A stretch of DNA of 7,651 nucleotides from Erysipelothrix sp. UBA3383 (GTDB taxonomy: Bacteria > Bacillota_I > Bacilli_A > Erysipelotrichales > Erysipelotrichaceae). This document shows positions 1-5,885 of this stretch, one piece after another. How positions within the stretch are numbered: the first letter of the stretch is position 1; each line of letters opens with the position of its first letter. The DNA is taken from assembly GCA_002358955.1 (NCBI GenBank), contig DEPV01000043.1, forward strand, positions 1 to 7,651, read 5' to 3'. The position numbers and the translations under genes are program-made. Below the pieces are notes generated by a model. The model was given only the letters and a program-made list of their open reading frames with translations. It searched no databases and was not told the origin of the DNA.

Positions 1-37
1 TTTTACGGGTAGATACTTATTTAAGGAGGATGAATTC
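1..37 (+). promoter_or_regulatory. End of the pyr operon leader and pyrR ribosome-binding site
   Basis: This is the short stretch before pyrR. A strong Shine-Dalgarno sequence, AAGGAGG at 23-29, sits 8 bases before the pyrR ATG and fixes that start. The window opens with TTTT, which could be the tail of a terminator U-tract. Related operons carry a first PyrR attenuator at this place, but its stems would lie upstream of the window and cannot be seen. The ribosome-binding site is certain; the attenuator tail is inference only. Confidence 0.5.
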
Positions 38-544
38 ATGCCAAAAGTAATTATGAATGAAATGGAAATGATGAGAGCTTTAACACGTTTATCTTATGAA
101 ATTATCGAACGTAATCAAGGTATCGATAATGTTGTCTTAGTAGGAATTGAAACACGTGGTATTTACTTAGCACGTCGTATCGCTGAAAAGATTGGTCAAA
201 TCGAAGGAAACATTGATGTTGTTAGTTTAAACATCAAGGCATATCGCGATGATGTTGAAAATATTGAAGAAGTTGCTGATCATGAAATGGATTTATCCGG
301 AAAGAAAGTTGTCCTTGTGGATGATGTTCTCTTCACAGGCCGCTCAGTTCGAGCAGCAATGGATGCATGTATTGACCGTGGTCGACCTGCAGAAATCTCA
401 CTTGCTGTTTTAGTAGACCGTGGTCATCGTGAACTACCAATTCGTCCAGATTACATCGGGAAGAATATTCCAACAGCGAAAAGTGAGCGCGTGAGTGTTC
501 ATGTTACAGAAGTCGATGGAGAAGATTCCATCATCATAAATTAG
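38..544 (+). CDS. pyrR: PyrR, bifunctional pyr operon attenuation regulator and uracil phosphoribosyltransferase
   Basis: PyrR is an RNA-binding repressor of pyrimidine genes. With UMP or UTP bound it grips a hairpin in the pyr mRNA and allows a downstream terminator to form. In many species it also converts uracil and PRPP to UMP. The 168-residue protein has the type I phosphoribosyltransferase fold. The PRPP-binding motif VVLVDDVLFTGR is at residues 91-102, and VLVDRGHRELPIRPDYIGKN at about 124-143 is a hallmark of PyrR rather than of other phosphoribosyltransferases. IETRGIYLARR at 37-47 and the YRDD segment at 69-72 also fit. The length is slightly below the usual 180 or so. The start at 38 is set by AAGGAGG 8 bases upstream. 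It is the first gene of the operon seen here, and a PyrR-type RNA target follows directly, so the regulator probably controls its own operon. The RNA-binding role is inferred from family and context; uracil phosphoribosyltransferase activity varies among homologues. Confidence 0.97.
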   Translation: MPKVIMNEMEMMRALTRLSYEIIERNQGIDNVVLVGIETRGIYLARRIAEKIGQIEGNIDVVSLNIKAYRDDVENIEEVADHEMDLSGKKVVLVDDVLFTGRSVRAAMDACIDRGRPAEISLAVLVDRGHRELPIRPDYIGKNIPTAKSERVSVHVTEVDGEDSIIIN

Positions 545-558
545 AAATAATGATTTCA

Positions 559-586
559 CTTTAATTGGATCCAGAGAGACCAAAAG
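559..586 (+). promoter_or_regulatory. PyrR-binding loop (anti-antiterminator hairpin)
   Basis: This RNA hairpin lies between pyrR and pyrB. TTGG at 565-568 pairs with CCAA at 580-583, A569 is bulged, TC at 570-571 pairs with GA at 578-579, and the loop is the hexamer CAGAGA at 572-577. A short lower stem (C559, T560, T561 with A584, A585, G586) is separated from it by a bulge of three bases. The loop matches the known PyrR-binding consensus ARUCCNGNGAGGYU in its central part (TCCAGAGAG at 570-578) and departs from it at the outer stem positions. PyrR with UMP should hold this fold, which blocks the antiterminator and lets the terminator at 608-638 form. The sequence match is direct; binding is inferred. 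Confidence 0.85.
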
Positions 587-626
587 CGAAAGCATCTTTG
601 TGTGCTGCGGCGGGTCTTTCAAGATC
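568..626 (+). promoter_or_regulatory. Antiterminator structure competing with binding loop and terminator
   Basis: GAGAGACC at 574-581 can pair with GGTCTTTC at 613-620 (8 pairs, one G-U). Beyond a 2x2 internal loop, GATC at 568-571 pairs with GATC at 623-626. Inside the large loop, AGCA at 591-594 can pair with TGCT at 603-606, and GC at 586-587 with GC at 607-608. This fold uses the 3' half of the PyrR-binding loop and the left arm plus loop of the terminator, so it excludes both. It should form when PyrR is not bound, giving read-through into pyrB at low pyrimidine levels. Pairings were worked out by eye; no folding energy was computed. Confidence 0.75.
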
Positions 627-638
627 GGCCGTTTTTTT
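608..638 (+). terminator. Attenuator terminator ahead of pyrB
   Basis: This is a rho-independent terminator hairpin. CGGC at 608-611 pairs with GCCG at 628-631, there is one G-G mismatch (612/627), and then GGTC at 613-616 pairs with GATC at 623-626 around a TTTCAA loop. Seven Ts follow at 632-638. It lies 21 bases before the pyrB start. With the two alternative folds upstream it makes the third part of a classical PyrR attenuator, so it is conditional and not a constitutive end of pyrR transcription. Confidence 0.88.
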
Positions 639-659
639 GTACAGAGGGAGTACTACTAT

Positions 660-1550
660 ATGAGAAATTTCGAAACTGTTGAGCAATTCTCAAATGAAGA
701 AGTTATGGATTTTGTGAATCAGGCACTACTTTATAAAGAAGGAAAAGATACCTTTACCAGTAATAAATCAATCGTAAATATGTTTTTTGAAAACAGTACA
801 CGTACTAAACACAGCTTTGAAATGGCTGAGAAACACTTGGGTATGCATGTTATGAACTTTGATGTGGGTAGTTCATCCGTATCAAAAGGGGAGACCTTAT
901 ATGACTCAGTGCTTACCATGCAGGCACTTGGAATTGAAATTGCAGTGATTCGTCATCAAGATAATAACTACATTGATCAACTTGTTAACTTAGATATACA
1001 AATTGTGAATGCGGGAAGTGGGAATGGACAACATCCATCACAATCACTGCTTGATATTATGACCATCTATGAAGAATTTAGAACATTTAGAGATTTAAAA
1101 GTAGCAATTATTGGAGATATTGTTCACTCTAGAGTTGCAATGAGTAATATGTTACTACTGAATCAATTAGGAGCAGATGTTATCTTTGCAGGACCCAATG
1201 ATTACTACAACACAAGTTTTGAGAAGTACGGAACATTTATGAGTATTGATGAAGCTATTAAAGAAGCAAACGTTGTGATGATGCTTCGTGTCCAACTCGA
1301 AAGACACAGTGAAGATGATTCGCACTTTACAAAAGAGGAATATCATTCTGAATTTGGTTTAACGGTAGAACGTGCACGCAAGATGAAAGAAACAGCCATC
1401 ATCATGCACCCAGCACCGGTTAACCGTGATGTTGAACTGGCTGATGAATTGGTGGAATGTGCACAAAGTAGAATTGTTGAACAAATGAGCAATGGTGTTT
1501 ATATGAGAATGGCAATCCTTAAATGGGTTATCGAGGGAGGAAAAGTATGA
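660..1550 (+). CDS. pyrB: Aspartate carbamoyltransferase, catalytic chain
   Basis: PyrB joins carbamoyl phosphate to L-aspartate to give N-carbamoyl-aspartate, the first committed step of pyrimidine synthesis. The 296-residue cytosolic protein shows both domains. The carbamoyl-phosphate loop STRTK is at 46-50, the loop donated by the neighbouring subunit SVSKGE is at 73-78 (K76), and R98, H125 and Q128 (HPSQSLLD) follow. The aspartate-binding parts are R158 (GDIVHSR), R210 and Q212 (LRVQLER), and the HPAP loop at 250-253. STRTK replaces the commoner STRTR. An upstream in-frame ATG at 600 was rejected because that extension would be encoded by the attenuator terminator. The ATG at 660 has AGAGGGAG at 643-650 in the right place. 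No pyrI regulatory chain follows, so the enzyme is probably a simple catalytic trimer. Expression is gated by the attenuator just upstream. The stop overlaps the pyrC start (ATGA). Confidence 0.97.
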   Translation: MRNFETVEQFSNEEVMDFVNQALLYKEGKDTFTSNKSIVNMFFENSTRTKHSFEMAEKHLGMHVMNFDVGSSSVSKGETLYDSVLTMQALGIEIAVIRHQDNNYIDQLVNLDIQIVNAGSGNGQHPSQSLLDIMTIYEEFRTFRDLKVAIIGDIVHSRVAMSNMLLLNQLGADVIFAGPNDYYNTSFEKYGTFMSIDEAIKEANVVMMLRVQLERHSEDDSHFTKEEYHSEFGLTVERARKMKETAIIMHPAPVNRDVELADELVECAQSRIVEQMSNGVYMRMAILKWVIEGGKV

Positions 1551-2806
1551 GACTGCATTTAACAAATGGAAAAAGAGTGGTTGAGGGAAATACACTTCAA
1601 TCCATCGAACTTATTATTGAAGATGGTGTGATTACTGAGATTGGGCATGACTTAAAGGGTGATGAAACAATTGATCTCAAGGGAAACTTAGTAACACCAG
1701 GTTTAGTAGATATTCACGTTCACTTTAGAGAACCTGGATTCACAGATAAAGAAACAATTAAAACAGGATCAATGGCTGCAGCTCGTGGTGGGTTTACTAC
1801 TGTCTGTGCAATGCCAAATACCAATCCAGTTCCCGATACTGTTGAAAAGTATCGTGCTATGGAAGCTTTAGTTGAAAAAGATGCTGTAGTAGAAGTCCTT
1901 CATTATGCTCCTATTACTTATGGATTAAAATCTGATGAGTTGGTAGATATGGAAAACATCAATGCCTTTGCTTATACCAATGATGGTATTGGAGTTCAAA
2001 CAGCAGGGGTTATGTATGAAGCAATGGTGAAGGCAGCATCACTGAATAAGCCAATTGTTGCTCATACAGAAGATGAAAGTATCTTGTATGAAGGTGTTAT
2101 GCATGATGGGAAACGTTCTAAAGAATTAGGACTTCCAGGTATCATGGGAATTGTTGAAAGTTCTCAAGTAGCACGTGATGTTCTACTTGCTAAAGAAACG
2201 GGAGTTCATTATCACGTATGTCATGTTTCCTCAAAAGAAACCGTATCAGCATTACGATGGGGTAAGGCAATGGGGGCAAATGTCTCCGGAGAAGTTGCAC
2301 CGCACCACTTAATCATGAATGAAAATGATATTCCTGGTGATGATTCAATTTATAAGATGAATCCACCACTACGAAGTGAAGAAGATCAAAAAGCATTACT
2401 AGAAGGGCTACTGGATGGAACCTTAGATTTCATTGCAACAGACCACGCACCTCACACCGCTGAAGATAAAAAAGGTGGATTTGTAGGATCACCCTTTGGA
2501 ATCGTAGGAATCGAAACATCATTTGCTCTGATGTATACACACCTTGTTAAACCAGGAATCCTAAGTTTAGAATTCCTCATCGATAAAATGAGCACAAGAC
2601 CAGCAGAAATGTTCAACTTACACGTTAATAAGCTTGAAGTTGGAGCAGAAGCTAACTTAGCAGTATTTGATATCGAAAGTACCTATACTATCGATCCAAA
2701 AGATTACTTATCAAAATCATCAAACACACCATTCAATGGAGCATCTGTTGAAGGAATGTGTGTATTAACACTATTTAAAGGGAAGGAAGTGTACCGTAAC
2801 TTATGA
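1547..2806 (+). CDS. pyrC: Dihydroorotase, type I
   Basis: PyrC reversibly cyclises N-carbamoyl-aspartate to dihydroorotate. The 419-residue protein is a metal-dependent amidohydrolase of the long bacterial class. The first metal ligands H57 and H59 and substrate-binding R61 lie in DIHVHFREPG (55-64), and N93 is in MPNTNP. D146 is in the TNDG segment where this class usually has an aspartate bridging two zincs. The further ligands H173 (AHTED) and H226 (CHVSS) are present, followed by the NPPLR segment at 272-276 and the catalytic aspartate D299 in ATDHAPH (297-303). All expected active-site residues are present, so it should be active and not one of the PyrB-supporting pseudo-dihydroorotases. 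A start at 1523 was rejected: the ATG at 1547 has GAGGGAGG at 1533-1540 and overlaps the pyrB stop as ATGA, suggesting coupled translation. The stop overlaps pyrK the same way. Confidence 0.97.
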   Translation: MRLHLTNGKRVVEGNTLQSIELIIEDGVITEIGHDLKGDETIDLKGNLVTPGLVDIHVHFREPGFTDKETIKTGSMAAARGGFTTVCAMPNTNPVPDTVEKYRAMEALVEKDAVVEVLHYAPITYGLKSDELVDMENINAFAYTNDGIGVQTAGVMYEAMVKAASLNKPIVAHTEDESILYEGVMHDGKRSKELGLPGIMGIVESSQVARDVLLAKETGVHYHVCHVSSKETVSALRWGKAMGANVSGEVAPHHLIMNENDIPGDDSIYKMNPPLRSEEDQKALLEGLLDGTLDFIATDHAPHTAEDKKGGFVGSPFGIVGIETSFALMYTHLVKPGILSLEFLIDKMSTRPAEMFNLHVNKLEVGAEANLAVFDIESTYTIDPKDYLSKSSNTPFNGASVEGMCVLTLFKGKEVYRNL

Positions 2807-3561
2807 TTGAACAAACAAGTCTTGTAGAGGATATGAAAGTAGTATCCAATAATGAAGTCGCAAAAGATATCTATGAAATGGTGTTGGAGGGAACGATTGT
2901 TTCTTTCATCCAAAGCAGTGGTCAATTCTTACATGTTAAGATGCCAAGTGATCACCTTTTATTAAGACGTCCAATCTCAATTGCAGCTTACGACGAGAAA
3001 ACATGTACCTTACTATACCGCGTGGTAGGAGCAGGAACTTTAGAAATGAGTGAAGTTAAAGCAGGCGATACCATCAACGTTTTAGGACCTTTAGGACAAG
3101 GGTTCAAGATTGATCAATTACCTGAACAATCTGAAGTTTTACTGGTAGGTGGAGGAATTGGTGTTGCACCCCTCTATCAATTAGCAAGACTGCTTCATGA
3201 AGCAAACCACACAGTAACAAGTGTCCTAGGATTTGCGGATAAAGATGATGTTTACTATAAAGAACAATTTGAAGCACTTGGTAAAGTCATCATCACTACG
3301 GATGATGGAAGTATGGGAGTTAAGGGACATGTAGGACATGGTGCACAAGGCATTACACCTGAAGCAGTGTTTGCATGTGGACCAACACCACTTCTTAAAT
3401 TTGTACAAAATCAATATGCTGATTTAGATCATGTTTATCTTTCATTAGAAGAACGTATGGCATGTGGTATTGGAGCATGTCATGCATGTGATACCAAGAA
3501 GAAGGACAAGCGAGTATGTAAAGATGGACCGGTGTTCCATAGAGATGAGGTTGAATTATGA
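2803..3561 (+). CDS. pyrK: Dihydroorotate dehydrogenase B, electron-transfer subunit PyrK
   Basis: PyrK takes electrons from the PyrD flavin and passes them through a [2Fe-2S] cluster and FAD to NAD+. The 252-residue protein has the expected order: an FAD-binding barrel with RRPISI at 55-60, an NAD-binding domain with VGGGIGVAPL at 115-124 and CGPTPLL at 192-198, then the cluster motif with cysteines 221, 226, 229 and 239. The cysteine spacing is CX4CX2CX9C; the last gap is clearly shorter than the roughly 14 residues I recall for Bacillus and Lactococcus PyrK. The total length (about 255 is usual) and all four ligands are kept, so it should be functional. GGAAGGA at 2781-2787 serves as the ribosome-binding site. 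The start overlaps the pyrC stop and the stop overlaps the pyrD start, both as ATGA, which fits equal production of the two subunits of a heterotetramer. Confidence 0.96.
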   Translation: MIEQTSLVEDMKVVSNNEVAKDIYEMVLEGTIVSFIQSSGQFLHVKMPSDHLLLRRPISIAAYDEKTCTLLYRVVGAGTLEMSEVKAGDTINVLGPLGQGFKIDQLPEQSEVLLVGGGIGVAPLYQLARLLHEANHTVTSVLGFADKDDVYYKEQFEALGKVIITTDDGSMGVKGHVGHGAQGITPEAVFACGPTPLLKFVQNQYADLDHVYLSLEERMACGIGACHACDTKKKDKRVCKDGPVFHRDEVEL

Positions 3562-4475
3562 ATCGTTTAAAAGTAAGTTTACCAGGGATTGATTTAAGAA
3601 ACCCTATCATGCCAGCATCTGGATGCTTTGGCTTTGGAGAAGAATTTGCACAATACTATGACTATAAGGTATTGGGAGCAATCATGGCTAAAAGTGCAAC
3701 CTTAAATGAGCGTGTTGGTAATGATTTACCACGCGTTGCAGAAACTGCAAGTGGCATGATGAACGCAATTGGACTTAAAAATCCAGGACTTGATGTCATC
3801 ATGAATGAGAAATACCCATACTTAGCACAATTTGATGTTCCTATTATTGCAAACGTAGCAGGATCTACATTTGAAGAATATGTAACAGTTTGTTCACGCA
3901 TGAGCGAAGCACCCAATGTTAAGGCAATTGAGTTAAACATCTCATGTCCTAACGTTAAAGAAGGTGGTGTTGCATTTGGTACTGATGCAAAAGTTGCAGC
4001 AGAACTAACACGTTTGTGTAAAGCAGCTACAGATCTTCCAATTTATGTTAAACTAAGTCCGAACGTTACTGATATTGTTGAAATTGCTAAAGCGGTTGAA
4101 GAAGCAGGAGCTGATGCAATCACTATGATTAACACATTTACAGCAATGAAGATTGATGTGAATACACGTAAACCTTTATTAGGAAATAAAACAGGTGGGC
4201 TATCAGGTCCATCTATCAAACCCATTGCAATCCGCATGGTTTATGAAGTATCACGTGCTGTTAATATTCCAATCATTGGTATGGGTGGAGTTGCTACAGC
4301 AGAAGATGCACTGGAAATGATTTTAGCAGGTGCTACAGCAGTAGCAGTAGGAACACAAAACTTGGTTGATCCTTATGCATGTCCAAAAATCATTGATGGT
4401 TTAATCCCATTAATGGACAAACTGGGGATTGAATCCATTGAAAGTTTAATTGAAGAGGTAAAAACATATGAATAG
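3558..4475 (+). CDS. pyrD: Dihydroorotate dehydrogenase B, catalytic subunit
   Basis: PyrD oxidises dihydroorotate to orotate on an FMN cofactor. The 305-residue protein is a class 1B enzyme: its catalytic base is C130 in NISCPNVK (127-134), where membrane-bound class 2 enzymes have serine. K45 (MAKSATLNE) and K165 (VKLSPN) are in the usual FMN/substrate positions. NKTGGLSGPSIKP at 210-222 and GMGGV at 241-245 fit the flavin phosphate site. No amino-terminal membrane segment is present, so it is cytosolic and needs PyrK, whose gene is immediately upstream and overlaps by 4 bases. The ATG at 3558 has a GATGAGG ribosome-binding site at 3544-3550. The last 8 bases overlap pyrF. Confidence 0.97.
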   Translation: MNRLKVSLPGIDLRNPIMPASGCFGFGEEFAQYYDYKVLGAIMAKSATLNERVGNDLPRVAETASGMMNAIGLKNPGLDVIMNEKYPYLAQFDVPIIANVAGSTFEEYVTVCSRMSEAPNVKAIELNISCPNVKEGGVAFGTDAKVAAELTRLCKAATDLPIYVKLSPNVTDIVEIAKAVEEAGADAITMINTFTAMKIDVNTRKPLLGNKTGGLSGPSIKPIAIRMVYEVSRAVNIPIIGMGGVATAEDALEMILAGATAVAVGTQNLVDPYACPKIIDGLIPLMDKLGIESIESLIEEVKTYE

Positions 4476-5148
4476 TAAAGTTATTATTGCACTGGATTTT
4501 GCATCATTAGAAGATGTCAAAACATTCTTAGGAAAATTCGAAGGCGAAAAGTTATTTGTTAAAATTGGTATGGAACTGTACTACCAAGAAGGACCATCCA
4601 TCGTAGAATACATTAAATCAGAAGGCCATAATATATTCTTAGATTTAAAACTGCACGATATTCCTAACACTGTTGAGAAAGCCATGCGCGGTCTTGCAAA
4701 ATTAGGTGTTGATATGACTAACGTTCATGCTGCAGGTGGTATCGAAATGATGAAAGCTGCAAAACGTGGATTGGGAGAGGGACCAGCATTAATTGCTGTA
4801 ACTCAATTAACAAGTACTTCAGAGGAACAAATGCACAATGATCAACTCATCAAGGTATCATTGAATGAATCAGTAGTTCATTATGCAAAATGTACTCATG
4901 AAGCAGGTCTTGATGGTGTTGTTTGCTCACCGCTTGAATCAGCAATGATCAAGGAAGCAACGGGTAATGATTTCCTGTGCGTAACACCAGGGGTTCGACC
5001 AGCAAGCAGTGCAGTGGGTGATCAAAAACGAGTTATGACACCTGAAAAAGCATTCGCAAACGGTTCATCATACATTGTTGTAGGCCGTCCAATCACAGAA
5101 GCTGAAGACCCAGTTGCAGCGTATAAAGAAATATTAGAGGAGATTTAA
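4468..5148 (+). CDS. pyrF: Orotidine 5'-phosphate decarboxylase
   Basis: PyrF decarboxylates OMP to UMP, the last step of the pathway. The 226-residue TIM-barrel protein has D10 and K32 near the start, the catalytic charge network D59-K61-D64 in DLKLHDIPNTV (59-69), and the phosphate-gripping segments TPGVR at 173-177, DQKR at 185-188 and VVGRPIT at 204-210. The length and motifs match the short bacterial class. The start ATG overlaps the end of pyrD by 8 bases, and GAAGAGG at 4452-4458 is a good ribosome-binding site inside pyrD. pyrE follows after 2 bases. In humans the PyrF and PyrE activities are one fused protein; here they are adjacent separate genes. Confidence 0.97.
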   Translation: MNSKVIIALDFASLEDVKTFLGKFEGEKLFVKIGMELYYQEGPSIVEYIKSEGHNIFLDLKLHDIPNTVEKAMRGLAKLGVDMTNVHAAGGIEMMKAAKRGLGEGPALIAVTQLTSTSEEQMHNDQLIKVSLNESVVHYAKCTHEAGLDGVVCSPLESAMIKEATGNDFLCVTPGVRPASSAVGDQKRVMTPEKAFANGSSYIVVGRPITEAEDPVAAYKEILEEI

Positions 5149-5150
5149 AG

Positions 5151-5777
5151 ATGTTATCAGAAAACATAGCAAAAGCATTATTAGAAATTAAAGCAGTTAC
5201 ATTATCACCAACAGAACCATATACATGGGCAAGTGGTCTGAAGTCACCAATTTATTGTGATAACCGTATTACCATGAGTTATCCAAAAATTCGTCGTATG
5301 ATTTCAGAAGGATTTGTTGAAGTCATCAAGGCACAATATCCTGAAGTAGACTACATTGTTGGTACTGCAACAGCTGGTATTCCACAAGCATGCTTTGTAG
5401 CAGAACTGATGGAATTACCAATGGCTTATGTTCGTCCTGAACCAAAAGCGCACGGTCGTTCTCAACAAATTGAAGGATTCATTTCAAAAGGGTCGAAAGT
5501 AGTCGTCATCGAAGACTTAATTTCAACCGGTGGGTCATCCATCAAAGCAGTTCAAGCTTTAGAAAATGAAGGTATGGAAGTTCTGTCTGTTATGGCAATC
5601 TTCACTTACGAACTTGAAAAAGCAAATACAAATTTCTCCACTAACAACATCCAGTTAGACACCTTATCCAACTATTCAAGTCTTATTAAAGTCGCATTAG
5701 ACACAGACCAAATCAATGCAGAAGAAATGGAATTACTTCAATCTTGGCGTGAAAACCCAGAAGCATTCGGTCTTTAA
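5151..5777 (+). CDS. pyrE: Orotate phosphoribosyltransferase
   Basis: PyrE joins orotate and PRPP to form OMP, the substrate of PyrF. The 208-residue protein has the type I phosphoribosyltransferase fold with the PRPP motif VVVIEDLISTGGSS at 117-130. The flexible catalytic loop includes YVRPEPKAHGR at 93-103, where K99 and H101 come from the neighbouring subunit in family structures. TWASGLKSPIYCDNR at 25-39 is the usual orotate-side segment, and GTATAGIP at 71-78 is the pyrophosphate loop. The start at 5151 has AGAGGAGA at 5136-5143, inside the end of pyrF. It is the last gene of the operon: a terminator lies 9 bases after its stop. Confidence 0.97.
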   Translation: MLSENIAKALLEIKAVTLSPTEPYTWASGLKSPIYCDNRITMSYPKIRRMISEGFVEVIKAQYPEVDYIVGTATAGIPQACFVAELMELPMAYVRPEPKAHGRSQQIEGFISKGSKVVVIEDLISTGGSSIKAVQALENEGMEVLSVMAIFTYELEKANTNFSTNNIQLDTLSNYSSLIKVALDTDQINAEEMELLQSWRENPEAFGL

Positions 5778-5786
5778 TAAATTCAT

Positions 5787-5813
5787 AAAAAGTCACTTCG
5801 GTGATTTTTTTAA
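5787..5813 (+). terminator. Rho-independent terminator of the pyr operon
   Basis: AAAAGTCAC (5788-5796) pairs with GTGATTTTT (5801-5809) around a UUCG tetraloop (5797-5800) closed by C-G, an unusually stable loop. One pair is G-U (5792/5805). The T-run at 5805-5811 serves as both the right arm and the U-tract. The matching A-run on the left could let it work weakly on the other strand, but no gene points that way here. Confidence 0.9.
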
Positions 5814-5815
5814 TT

Positions 5816-5882
5816 TTGTCAGGCAATCTTAGGATTTTTAGACTAAAATAGGTTAAAATACATGGGTATATTAAAGAGGTGA
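5816..5882 (+). promoter_or_regulatory. Likely promoter region and ribosome-binding site of the MATE gene
   Basis: The MATE gene follows the operon terminator, so it needs its own promoter here. TTGTCA at 5816-5821 matches the -35 consensus at 5 of 6 positions. A 17-base spacer leads to the weak -10 TAGACT (5839-5844, 4 of 6). Better -10 look-alikes, TAAAAT at 5844 and 5854, have no good -35 at normal spacing, so the exact promoter is open. AAGAGGTGA at 5874-5882 is a clear ribosome-binding site for the ATG at 5886. No operator or attenuator was recognised. Confidence 0.4.
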
Positions 5883-5885
5883 CTT

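Noticed and set aside
434..622. Minus-strand open frame across the end of pyrR and the attenuator
   Set aside because: Its start region would be the terminator and attenuator, and the rest is antisense to conserved PyrR sequence.
600..659. In-frame amino-terminal extension of pyrB (20 residues from an ATG at 600)
   Set aside because: It would be encoded by the attenuator terminator and U-tract and has no ribosome-binding site. The start at 660 has a good one and gives the standard PyrB length.
1523..1546. Earlier in-frame start for pyrC at 1523
   Set aside because: The ATG at 1547 has GAGGGAGG at the right distance and makes the same ATGA overlap seen at the next two junctions.
3395..4237. 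Open frames on the minus strand inside pyrK and pyrD (similar ones lie inside pyrB, pyrC and the MATE gene)
   Set aside because: They are antisense shadows of strongly conserved genes, have no recognisable domains, and read like reversed coding sequence.
5844..5859. Two TAAAAT boxes as a definite MATE promoter
   Set aside because: Each matches the -10 consensus well, but neither has a convincing -35 at 16-18 bases, so I list only a tentative promoter region.
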